From: Draconibacterium orientale
Lineage (GTDB): Bacteria > Bacteroidota > Bacteroidia > Bacteroidales > UBA1556
Reading direction: 5' to 3'
Length of the DNA: 6,661 nucleotides
Assembly: GCA_022736595.1 (NCBI GenBank)
Contig: DZDC01000122.1
Location: 1 to 6,661, forward strand
Position 1 is the first letter of the stretch. Every line of letters begins with the position of its first letter. A model generated the notes under the pieces. The model did not search any database and had not been told where the DNA came from. It saw nothing but the letters and a program-made list of their open reading frames with translations. Of this stretch, positions 1 through 6,623 are shown piece by piece. Made by a program: the position numbers and the translations under genes.

Positions 1-590
1 AGGCCATTAAAAAGCAAATAACACAACAACTCGGACATGACCCATCGGCGAGTGATGCCTATGTGAATATAATTAATGAAAGGCATTTTGACCGACTTAT
101 ATCACTGGTTGATTCCAATAAAATAATCTTTGGGGGCGAAAACGACAGAAATAAAAAATACTTGGCTCCCACCTTACTTTTTCCTTCAAGTTTTTCGGAT
201 AAAGTAATGGAAGATGAAATCTTTGGCCCACTCCTACCCATCATTGAGTTTGATAATCTGGAAGAGGTCATCCAAATGGTTAAGTCAAAACCTAGGCCCT
301 TAGCCCTTTATGTTTTTACGAATTCTAAAAAATATAGTAAAAAAATCCTTTCAGAAATTAGTTTTGGAGGTGGCGCTATCAACGATACTATTATGCACCT
401 TACGAATGCCCATTTACCTTTTGGAGGTGTCGGAAATTCTGGTATGGGCAATTATCATGGGAAATTTGGTTTCGATACTTTCACCCACTACAAATCTATT
501 TTACATAAAACCACTTTGTTTGAACCTCCAATAAAATATCCTCCCTATAAATCTTGGAAATTAAAACTCATCAAACTATTAATGGGTTAA
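1..590 (+). CDS. Class 3 aldehyde dehydrogenase, C-terminal part (5' end outside window)
   Basis: This NAD(P)-dependent enzyme oxidises aldehydes to carboxylic acids. The frame is already open at position 3 and runs 195 codons to TAA at 588-590; the GTG at 63 is an internal codon, because coding similarity continues upstream of it. Family landmarks in the fragment are an INERHFDRL segment (residues 24-32), a cofactor-domain EIFGPLLPI (72-80), KPRPLALYVFT (96-106), and the long conserved stretch from SFGGGAIND (120-128) through LPFGGVGNSGMGNYHGKFGF (138-157) to THYKS (161-165). This spacing is typical of the class 3 (ALDH3, bacterial YwdH-like) branch. Full-length relatives are about 450-480 residues, so roughly the last 40% is here; the catalytic Cys and general-base Glu lie upstream and cannot be checked. 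The short basic tail (KSWKLKLIKLLMG) is not a clear membrane anchor. The gene converges on the minus-strand lipoprotein gene. The family call is secure; the substrate is unknown. Confidence 0.93.
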   Translation, partial: AIKKQITQQLGHDPSASDAYVNIINERHFDRLISLVDSNKIIFGGENDRNKKYLAPTLLFPSSFSDKVMEDEIFGPLLPIIEFDNLEEVIQMVKSKPRPLALYVFTNSKKYSKKILSEISFGGGAINDTIMHLTNAHLPFGGVGNSGMGNYHGKFGFDTFTHYKSILHKTTLFEPPIKYPPYKSWKLKLIKLLMG

Positions 591-591
591 A

Positions 592-615
592 AAAAACAGG
601 CCGAAACCTGCTTTT
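592..615 (-). terminator. Intrinsic terminator for the receptor-lipoprotein unit, possibly bidirectional
   Basis: A hairpin lies between the two convergent genes, with core CAGG/CCTG (597-600 with 607-610) and an A-run/T-run extending both sides. Read on the minus strand, the arms AAAAGCAGG and CCTGTTTT pair over 9 positions with one G-U wobble, and the T-run continues to 589 (eight T in all). Read on the plus strand, the same position is an A-C mismatch and only four T follow the core. It is therefore a good minus-strand terminator for the unit ending at 654 and a weaker one for the aldehyde dehydrogenase. Confidence 0.7.
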
Positions 616-653
616 AACACGAGAGAAAAAATCTTTGGATTAATCCTTTAGGT

Positions 654-1043
654 TTAATCGAAAGGAACCACACCTGCCCTCTTAACCTCGAAGGTGGTGT
701 CGCCATTTACTACCTTTATGCGGTCGTAAAATCTTGCTTGGTATTCGTATTTACCATTTACTAAAATTCCGACAGAAAACTGCATGCTATTACTAACATC
801 CTCAGTAAATGTGGCATACAAATATACGGGTGCGCCTTGCTCCATTTCAAAGGTTTTTATCACTTTTCCACCAACAGGAGTGACGGTTTCCTTTACACTT
901 TGACCCTCAGCATTGATGTAAACGATGGTAAAGGGATCGTGTAAATCGCGCACATAATAATCTACTTTCTTTGTTTCCAATTCCTTCTCACAACTCACTA
1001 AGGCTGCAAGAAAAAGTATAAGTAAAAAGCTATATTTTTTCAT
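654..1043 (-). CDS. Small outer-membrane lipoprotein, unknown function, paired with the copper receptor
   Basis: This is a 129-residue predicted lipoprotein. Residues 1-17 form a short signal peptide (KK, then a hydrophobic core) ending in a lipobox LVSC, so Cys18 should be lipidated and become the mature N-terminus. The residues after it (CEKELE) are charged and acidic-rich, loosely like the surface-export signal described for Bacteroidota lipoproteins, so surface exposure is possible but unproven. The remainder (about 27-129) alternates short hydrophobic strands with turns (FTIVYINAEGQ, VYLYATF, VGILVNGKYEYQARF) and looks like one small all-beta domain. It faintly recalls the MmpS/Ig-like sandwich; that is a guess from pattern, not an assignment. 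There is no cysteine besides Cys18, and no histidine- or methionine-rich metal site: only His35, Met67 and Met87 could be ligands. The ATG lies 11 bp after the receptor stop, so the two are almost certainly co-transcribed, suggesting an accessory role in the receptor's uptake pathway. The gene is real; its function is unknown. Confidence 0.88.
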   Translation of the reverse strand: MKKYSFLLILFLAALVSCEKELETKKVDYYVRDLHDPFTIVYINAEGQSVKETVTPVGGKVIKTFEMEQGAPVYLYATFTEDVSNSMQFSVGILVNGKYEYQARFYDRIKVVNGDTTFEVKRAGVVPFD

Positions 1044-1054
1044 TTTCTAAAGTT

Positions 1055-3412
1055 TTACAAGTTAAAAATCATGTTAACATACACAACTCGGCCTGGCTCA
1101 TAAAGTCGCGTATTGGTACCCAACACCCTACGATTTAAGTGCTCATAATAAGGAGTATCGAGCAAATTGTCGGCCCCGAGTACCAATGTGAAATAACTGC
1201 TATGCTTGTAGGCCAAGCTGAAGTTCAACAAACTAAAGGAAGGCGTTGTCAATTCTTCCATGGAGGCTGACACTCTATTTTGATTCATACTATGACGAAA
1301 ATGCAATTTAGGAATCACTTTCCCATGAAGCAATTTATAAGAAAGGGTCATATTGAAATTCATGGGTGGAATTTCGCCAAGGGGATCATTTTTAACGATA
1401 TCAAAACCGGTAACTTTTCCTGTAGCATCAAACTTCATAACTTCTGCTTCATTCAAAGTGCCTTGAGTATAAGCTAATGAAGCACTAACTTTCCAGGGAT
1501 ATTGCTCTGGAGTAGCCAAGCCAAGTTCAAATCCAAAAAGATTGGCTGTCCCAATGTTATTGAATTCTTTTACTCCTAATACAGTGTTGGTCAATGGTTT
1601 TTGAACGGCAGGCGCCACAAATGTTCCGCCGATATAATCTTTAATGATTGAATAAAAAGCGGTAAATTCTAAAGCTCCTAATTTAGGATTGTGATATTTA
1701 ACTACAAAATCCAATTCATGATTTACTTCTGGTTTTAAATTTGGATTGCCGAGATATTCATAATTATCAAAACCTGTGGGTAACAAAATGATAAAACGCT
1801 CAAGCATATCAGGACTTCTCACCCCTCTTCCAAAGGTCATTCCTAAAGATAATTGATCTGAAATTTGACGAGTTACCCCAATATTAGCACTCACGTTGGT
1901 GTAGTTGGATATCGTACTATCAGCATCGATGCCAATAAGTTCACTATTAGTACTACTTAGAAGAGAAATAGAATCAGATTGAGCATGGTTCATATCCAAT
2001 CGGGCTGCACCCACAAATTCCCACAAATCAAGATGATAACGGTATTCACCAAAGAAACCAAAATTACTCATTTGGGCATTATTCCAAAGATTTTCAATCT
2101 TCACTGGTACTTTCCCATTCGTTGGATATTGACCTATCATGGTTTTAACCCGGTCTCCATCTTTATTGATTTGATACATATCCGTTCCTACAAAAAGATG
2201 ACCCTTGGAGTCAAAATTTAAACCCGCTTCTGCACGATATCCATATCTTATGGCATCAATTTGAGCAACAGCTATAGATGTATCACTAATGCCACGTTCT
2301 TTATTATCCATGGTGTGGTCTATTGAGGTATAATATCCTTTAATATCTATTGATTCAATGATATTACTGATATTTTTTCCTTTATAATCTACGGAGTATT
2401 GCTTGGTAAAATCAGCACGTTCGTCCATTGAAAGAGCAGCAAAAGCTAAGTTTTTTGCATAAAAATCAGAGTAGGAAAATATCACTTCATGATTTTTAGC
2501 CAAGGCCACACCTAGTTTAGCATTATATCCATACTTGCTAAAATGGGAGGGAACCGTATTACCATCTCCATCGGTATAGTTACCATAGGTAGAATTATTG
2601 GTGGTTAATGAAAAGTAAACACGCTTGTTACCACCATAAAGAGCAAAGTGTTGCCTCCAACCATCCCAATTGGACTCATAACCAATATTTGCCTTGCCAT
2701 GAATTTGAAATTTTTCAAAGGGTTTTGGTCCGGGTGTAATCATATTCACTACACCTCCCATAACCTCTCCATACCTAAGAGCAAAAGGACCTTTATAAAC
2801 TTCGATGGCTTCAATATCACCAGCTTCAACGTGAGAAGTGGTAGGATCCATACGATTGGGGCAACCGCCTTCCATTCGTAACCCATTGTCAACTTGCACA
2901 TTTAATTGCGAGAACTTAAATCCTCTGATCACAGGATCAAGATTTGCACCTCCTTTACGCACCGCATAAAGGTTTGGAATTTCACGTAAATAATCACCCA
3001 CATCCCTAACAGGTCGCTGCTCTATTTGAGCTTCTTTGATTACTACTTTTGAATAAGCGTGATTTTTAATCTTATCGTCCCTAATCTCTACTGCTAGTAA
3101 TTCCTTAATATCTAATGTCATTTTTGCATCCACAACCTGTACCGAATTATCCTTTAACTCAACAACTTTTGTGTAAGTAGAATAACCAACAAATTTAAAT
3201 TGAATTTGATAAGTTCCAGGCTTTAATTCGGTGATTAAGTATTCCCCTTTTGCATCTGTCGTGGTTCCCAATAAACTCCCCACTATCACCACTGCAACGT
3301 TTTGCATGGGCAGATTGTTTTCAGATTCTACCACTTTGCCTTTGATGCTACCAGATTGACCATAACCAACCAAGGCAAGCAATAAAAATAAACTAGTGTA
3401 CAAATGTTTCAT
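1055..3412 (-). CDS. TonB-dependent copper receptor (OprC/NosA type)
   Basis: This 785-residue outer-membrane active transporter is energised by TonB-ExbB-ExbD. A signal peptide (1-19, ending YGQ) is followed by a carboxypeptidase-regulatory-like beta domain (about 20-100, ending near VVDAKMTLD), a linker that may carry the TonB-contact segment (about 105-125), the plug (about 130-230, with VRDVGDYLREIPNL, IRGFKFSQLNVQVDNGLRM, IEAIEVYKGPFALRYGEVMGGVVNMI), and a 22-strand-type barrel to the C-terminus (VYVNMIFNL). The specificity clue is GGCPNRMDP in the plug: Cys184-x3-Met188 matches the CxxxM half of the copper site reported for Pseudomonas OprC, and His366-Thr-Met368 matches the HxM half. 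The halves are 182 residues apart here against about 180 in OprC as I recall it. AFAALSMDER (323-332) also resembles a family stretch. The extra length over OprC is mostly the N-terminal beta domain. Copper uptake, for example for nitrous oxide reductase or a copper oxidase, is inferred; no such enzyme is in the window. The receptor assignment is very secure and the copper assignment strong. Confidence 0.95.
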   Translation of the reverse strand: MKHLYTSLFLLLALVGYGQSGSIKGKVVESENNLPMQNVAVVIVGSLLGTTTDAKGEYLITELKPGTYQIQFKFVGYSTYTKVVELKDNSVQVVDAKMTLDIKELLAVEIRDDKIKNHAYSKVVIKEAQIEQRPVRDVGDYLREIPNLYAVRKGGANLDPVIRGFKFSQLNVQVDNGLRMEGGCPNRMDPTTSHVEAGDIEAIEVYKGPFALRYGEVMGGVVNMITPGPKPFEKFQIHGKANIGYESNWDGWRQHFALYGGNKRVYFSLTTNNSTYGNYTDGDGNTVPSHFSKYGYNAKLGVALAKNHEVIFSYSDFYAKNLAFAALSMDERADFTKQYSVDYKGKNISNIIESIDIKGYYTSIDHTMDNKERGISDTSIAVAQIDAIRYGYRAEAGLNFDSKGHLFVGTDMYQINKDGDRVKTMIGQYPTNGKVPVKIENLWNNAQMSNFGFFGEYRYHLDLWEFVGAARLDMNHAQSDSISLLSSTNSELIGIDADSTISNYTNVSANIGVTRQISDQLSLGMTFGRGVRSPDMLERFIILLPTGFDNYEYLGNPNLKPEVNHELDFVVKYHNPKLGALEFTAFYSIIKDYIGGTFVAPAVQKPLTNTVLGVKEFNNIGTANLFGFELGLATPEQYPWKVSASLAYTQGTLNEAEVMKFDATGKVTGFDIVKNDPLGEIPPMNFNMTLSYKLLHGKVIPKLHFRHSMNQNRVSASMEELTTPSFSLLNFSLAYKHSSYFTLVLGADNLLDTPYYEHLNRRVLGTNTRLYEPGRVVYVNMIFNL

Positions 3413-3474
3413 TTATTTAACATATTTTTAAGTTAATAATAGACTTATGACAACTAAAGCCATTAAAAGGTTGG

Positions 3475-3482
3475 CAAATGTA
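3475..3482 (-). promoter_or_regulatory. Candidate -7 box of the copper-receptor unit
   Basis: The minus strand reads TACATTTG here, an exact fit to the Bacteroidota TAnnTTTG box. It would start transcription near 3470, giving a leader of roughly 55-60 nt before the ATG at 3412. No TTG/TTTG -33 element lies 17-23 bp upstream, so the promoter may be weak or activator-dependent. The leader next to the start is A/T-rich (TTAAATAA before ATG) with no Shine-Dalgarno, as usual in this phylum. Confidence 0.45.
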
Positions 3483-3530
3483 GCAATATTTTTATAGTTG
3501 TTAATTATTTCTTAATTTTTTGATTTAACA

Positions 3531-3560
3531 AAAAAGGTCGATTTTTCAATCGACCTTTTT
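3531..3560 (-). terminator. Strong intrinsic terminator after gldJ
   Basis: A perfect 13-bp inverted repeat pairs AAAAAGGTCGATT (3531-3543) with AATCGACCTTTTT (3548-3560) around a 4-nt loop (GAAA on the minus strand). On the minus strand the stem ends in a run of six T. It lies 20 bp past the gldJ stop and ends the PorP-gldJ transcript. The symmetrical A and T runs would also let it stop plus-strand transcripts. Confidence 0.9.
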
Positions 3561-3580
3561 ATATCATAAAGATAAGTATC

Positions 3581-5362
3581 TTAATAACTTCCGATGGGGC
3601 TACCCACGCGAGTCATAGCGCAACGGAAACCAATATAATCTGTTGACTGACGTTCGTCGAGGAATCTACGAGTACCTGGGCTTAACCAGAACGTTCCATC
3701 TCTCCAGCTTCCACCTTTAAATACTCGAGCATTATCGTTGATCAAAGAGGTTTTAGTATAATCATACATTTTATTAGTACCTTCACCTTTATCATCTCGC
3801 CAATTGTTCCAGTCGTTAGTTGAGTTGTAATTGGAAGCAAAATCACCGTCAAGGTAGTTAATATTATTTGATTTACGATAATTTCTACGTTCGAGGTTTT
3901 CTTCAATACTTACATTACGCATCCTAAGTTCACCAGGCTGTGCTATAATAAAATTTGAAATTCCTTTAGCAATTTGAGGTGCTATTTCAATGGTTTCAGA
4001 AGGGTTACCATAAAGTTTATCTTCAAGTAATTCAGTCATTGCCTCACTAGCCTCGTCATATTTACGTTCTTCATTTAGTTTCATAACTGCATCAATTCCA
4101 TTAATCAAATCATCACGCAATTTTTCTTCATCTGCATTATAGGCATAGGTAGGATTATCAAAGAAGCCGGATTTTTCCTCATTTTGCAACCACTTTCTAA
4201 TTCCGTCATAATCATAAACAGTGTTATAAAGTTTATCAGCTATGGCGCCAGTGTTATCACGCACATAGGTTTTAAATACGTTACCACGGAAAGGATTAAG
4301 ATCATCAATATCTTCAAAACTCAAAGGGCGGTAAACATCCATTACCCATTCAGCCACATTACCAGCCATATTATAAAGACCGTAATCGTTGGGCCAATAA
4401 GCATAAACAGGAGCAGTAACAAAAGCAGCATCATTAAGGTTTCCGGCAGTACCCATATAATCGCCACGACCTCTACGGAAGTTGGCCACCATATCACCAT
4501 AATTTCCATCGGCATCGGTACGGGTAATATGACCATTCCATGGATACAGTCTACGTTCTACAACACGTTCGTAAACGGTATTTCCAATAAGGCCAAGGGC
4601 TGCAAATTCCCATTCAGCTTCGGTGGGCAGGCGATACTTGGGAAGAAGTATTCCATCTTCCATGCGAGCTCTGCGATATCCACTGCTATTTGGTGCAATA
4701 TCTACCAATTGATGTTCAGTTTCTTCTCCAATACCTTGAATGGCAGGTACCAAATAGGCTTCAGTATTAAAATGGTTGTCGCTGGTAGGTGATTCTTGAA
4801 AATTGAGTACACCAATTTCAACCAAAATAAATTCATTTACACGGTCAGTACGCCAAGCACAATAATCACGAGCTTGCAACCAATTGACACCCACTACAGG
4901 ATAATCACGGTAGGCAGGGTGACGCAAATAATATTCAACCATAGGCTCGTTGTAACCCAATTTGGTTCTCCAAACCAAAGTATCAGGCAAGGCTTTTTGA
5001 ATGATTCGAGGATTTTCATCGGCATACACTCGGTTGAGCCAATGCATATATTCGAGATAATCAAGATTACGCACCTCGGTCATATCCATATAAAAGGAGG
5101 GTACAGTTACTCTTCGGGGTTGATTGTTCCAATCATAATTGATATCTTGTTCGGTTCTACCCATTACGAAGGTACCACCCTCGATTAAAACCAATCCTGG
5201 GCCAGTTTCTTGTTCTTCATAAGGAACTACATCGAATCCTCCATTACCTGGATCGTTATAGGCCCATCCAGTGGTAGGAGATTGTTCAGAGCCACAGGAG
5301 CTGAAAACCATTGCTATTCCTAACAAAGCTCCAAAAACAAAAAGATTTTTACGGTGTGTCAT
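3581..5362 (-). CDS. gldJ: GldJ, gliding motility / type IX secretion lipoprotein (SUMF1-like)
   Basis: This essential outer-membrane lipoprotein acts in Bacteroidota gliding and T9SS protein secretion. The start is taken at the ATG at 5362 (593 residues), because the signal peptide MTHRKNLFVFGALLGIAMVF leads straight into the lipobox FSSC with lipid Cys23. The in-frame ATG at 5398 would add 12 polar residues and overlap the upstream stop. Landmarks are the GldJ-type GWAYNDPGNGGF (32-43), the SUMF1/formylglycine-enzyme fold starting at GLVLIEGGTFVMG (56-68), YRLPTEAEWEFAA (243-255), YGLYNMAGNVAEW (327-339), VFKGGSWRDG (547-556) and IGFRCA (577-582). About 185 residues (roughly 348-533) are inserted between the last fold blocks. 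The two catalytic cysteines of true formylglycine-generating enzymes align with Asp555 and Leu560, so this is a structural, non-enzymatic copy. The tight link to the PorP/SprF gene 20 bp upstream fits a shared T9SS role. GldK is the main alternative but lacks the WAYNDPGNGGF start. Confidence 0.93.
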   Translation of the reverse strand: MTHRKNLFVFGALLGIAMVFSSCGSEQSPTTGWAYNDPGNGGFDVVPYEEQETGPGLVLIEGGTFVMGRTEQDINYDWNNQPRRVTVPSFYMDMTEVRNLDYLEYMHWLNRVYADENPRIIQKALPDTLVWRTKLGYNEPMVEYYLRHPAYRDYPVVGVNWLQARDYCAWRTDRVNEFILVEIGVLNFQESPTSDNHFNTEAYLVPAIQGIGEETEHQLVDIAPNSSGYRRARMEDGILLPKYRLPTEAEWEFAALGLIGNTVYERVVERRLYPWNGHITRTDADGNYGDMVANFRRGRGDYMGTAGNLNDAAFVTAPVYAYWPNDYGLYNMAGNVAEWVMDVYRPLSFEDIDDLNPFRGNVFKTYVRDNTGAIADKLYNTVYDYDGIRKWLQNEEKSGFFDNPTYAYNADEEKLRDDLINGIDAVMKLNEERKYDEASEAMTELLEDKLYGNPSETIEIAPQIAKGISNFIIAQPGELRMRNVSIEENLERRNYRKSNNINYLDGDFASNYNSTNDWNNWRDDKGEGTNKMYDYTKTSLINDNARVFKGGSWRDGTFWLSPGTRRFLDERQSTDYIGFRCAMTRVGSPIGSY

Positions 5363-5382
5363 ATTGATATTGTTTTTGTTTA

Positions 5383-6381
5383 TTAAAATGAGGGGCAATC
5401 TATTGCATGTATTTTTCGTCGTTTTTTAGGACAGTTGAAATCCAAAGCACAGGAAATTTCATGGGCTCCACCAGAAGCGGTACCCAGTTGAGATACGGTA
5501 ATATCATAACTATAACCAAATCGGAATTTATCGTATTCAAAACCAGCTTGAAGAATTACGGCATCAGATCCTTCAAAAAATTGTCGATACCAAATCCCTA
5601 AAATGATAGGTGCTTTTTTGAAATAGGCACCATAGTTAATTAGGTGAAAGGGCCCTTGCTGCATAAAAACTATATTGGGAGAGATGGTTGGATCTCCTGG
5701 TCTAACTCGTTTTCCTTTAACCAAGGGAATCATATATCCAATATGGGTTGTAAATCTCATTGGTAGGTAGTTTTCGCCATTTTCAGTAAATGCTGTATTA
5801 ACTGGAACAACATGATGAGCAGCAAACCCACCATAGAAACGGTCGGAATATACCAAGACACCGCTACTAAAATCAACATTCATAATAGAATAATAGCCAT
5901 CAGTTGGACGCTTCTCATTGGTAATATTTGAAAAACCCCACTTAGAATCAATTTGATCCCCCCAAGTAAGTTTATCCCAATCTAAAGTTTTTTGAAAGAA
6001 ACTGGCTTGCAAACCAGCTTTAAGGAACCACTTATTGCTTAATCTAATACGTGCTGAATAAATTAATGAGGCAGTATTGGTGGTTAAAACACCTTGTCCA
6101 GCACGATCTGAGGTGACAAGTACACCTAAACCACCTCCTATAGCGTCAATGTGCATATCGAAACTGGCATTGTAAGTGACATAGCTTCCAGGAATAGCAG
6201 GCCATTGATTTCTGTAATTCATAACCACACGTGGGCAAACCTTAGCCCCTGCAAATGCAGGGTTTAAGTACAACGGATTTGCAAAAAACTGTGAAAACAC
6301 AGCATCTTGACTCGAAGCACTATAAGTGCTTAAAACCGCCATCAGTGCTACTAAAATAAATCTTTGCATCCGTTTAATCAT
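5383..6381 (-). CDS. PorP/SprF family type IX secretion outer-membrane protein
   Basis: This is a predicted outer-membrane beta-barrel of the PorP/SprF family, whose members serve the T9SS core or partner secreted adhesin-like proteins. The start is set at the ATG at 6381 (332 residues), giving a normal signal peptide that ends STYSASSQ just before DAVFSQFF. The in-frame ATG at 6453 would put 24 odd residues (three Cys, many Tyr) ahead of it; the ATG at 6369 is equally possible (328 residues). Family hallmarks are FSQFFANPLYLNPAFAG (29-45) and VMNYRNQWPAIPG (53-65), followed by alternating amphipathic strands rich in Gly and Tyr through FRFGYSYDITVSQL. The C-terminus carries three cysteines (311, 317, 329) around a basic CPKKRRK segment and ends IDCPSF; I recall similar tails in this family. 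Size is typical (300-330). The gene leads a two-gene unit with gldJ. Because the family has many paralogues per genome, whether it is the core PorP or an SprF-like partner cannot be decided here. Confidence 0.92.
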   Translation of the reverse strand: MIKRMQRFILVALMAVLSTYSASSQDAVFSQFFANPLYLNPAFAGAKVCPRVVMNYRNQWPAIPGSYVTYNASFDMHIDAIGGGLGVLVTSDRAGQGVLTTNTASLIYSARIRLSNKWFLKAGLQASFFQKTLDWDKLTWGDQIDSKWGFSNITNEKRPTDGYYSIMNVDFSSGVLVYSDRFYGGFAAHHVVPVNTAFTENGENYLPMRFTTHIGYMIPLVKGKRVRPGDPTISPNIVFMQQGPFHLINYGAYFKKAPIILGIWYRQFFEGSDAVILQAGFEYDKFRFGYSYDITVSQLGTASGGAHEISCALDFNCPKKRRKIHAIDCPSF

Positions 6382-6408
6382 ACCTGAAATTTTCGAGTCA
6401 CAATAATA

Positions 6409-6436
6409 CAAATATTTTTTAATGCTAAAACAACAA
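6409..6436 (-). promoter_or_regulatory. Possible promoter of the PorP-gldJ unit
   Basis: On the minus strand a TTGTTG (6436-6431) is followed by AATATTTG (6416-6409), one base off the TAnnTTTG box. The spacing is 17 bp from the upstream TTG or 14 bp from the downstream one. Transcription would start near 6403, leaving a leader of about 22 nt before the ATG at 6381. This also argues against the ATG at 6453, which would lie upstream of the promoter. The match is imperfect and the region is AT-rich, so the call is tentative. Confidence 0.3.
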
Positions 6437-6577
6437 TAATAAACCAATTTCATATTGCGAAAATGACTATGTTTAACTGATTTTTCCCCGTAATGTTACA
6501 AGGGAGACTCAATTTTTATAATCTCATTTATACCTTCTGCTTCACAACGTAAACAAATCTCGTTAAATTGTATTGAC

Positions 6578-6603
6578 TATCAATTTTTGATAATCTTTAT
6601 CAA
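6578..6603. promoter_or_regulatory. Candidate operator: three alternating TATCAA half-sites
   Basis: TATCAA (6578-6583), TTGATA (6587-6592) and TATCAA (6598-6603) occur in alternating orientation. The last two form a perfect 7-bp dyad, TTGATAA-tct-TTATCAA (6587-6603); the first two form a 6-bp dyad with a 3-bp gap. The two direct copies start 20 bp apart, about two helical turns. The cluster lies just upstream of a possible + strand -7 box at 6616 and about 200 bp upstream of the PorP gene. A dimeric regulator site is inferred from symmetry only. Confidence 0.35.
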
Positions 6604-6615
6604 TTGTATAAATTT

Positions 6616-6623
6616 TAATTTTG
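6616..6623 (+). promoter_or_regulatory. Possible + strand -7 box of a divergent gene beyond the window
   Basis: TAATTTTG fits TAnnTTTG exactly. The nearest upstream TTG elements give spacers of 26 bp (TTTTTG ending at 6589) or 9 bp (TTG at 6604-6606), neither ideal. There is no + strand ATG between here and 6661, so any gene served would start outside the window. Confidence 0.3.

Noticed and set aside
637..646. Perfect palindrome GGATTAATCC beyond the lipoprotein stop
   Set aside because: There is no loop and no T-run, so it cannot act as a hairpin terminator; a 10-bp palindrome alone is not enough to call an operator.
3450..3501. ACAACTA (3450-3456) and TAGTTGT (3495-3501) inverted repeat around the receptor -7 box
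   Set aside because: The arms are only 7 bp, do not extend, and are separated by 38 bp in AT-rich sequence; chance is the simplest explanation.
4184..5188. Two long plus-strand open frames (202 and 130 codons) opposite gldJ
   Set aside because: They lie wholly antisense to a well-conserved gene, have repetitive Ile/Ser/Thr-rich translations with no recognisable domain, and have no promoter or start context. They are shadow frames.
5363..5398. Longer GldJ start at 5398
   Set aside because: It would add 12 polar residues ahead of a complete lipoprotein signal peptide and overlap the stop of the upstream gene; the ATG at 5362 gives a textbook lipoprotein start.
6382..6453. Longer PorP/SprF start at 6453
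   Set aside because: The extra residues are Tyr/Cys-rich and would precede a normal signal peptide; the best promoter candidate lies inside this stretch, so it is probably leader.
6486..6504. Imperfect dyad CCCCGTAATGTTACAAGGG
   Set aside because: The loop would be too tight and no T-run follows on either strand within a suitable distance; no supportable role.
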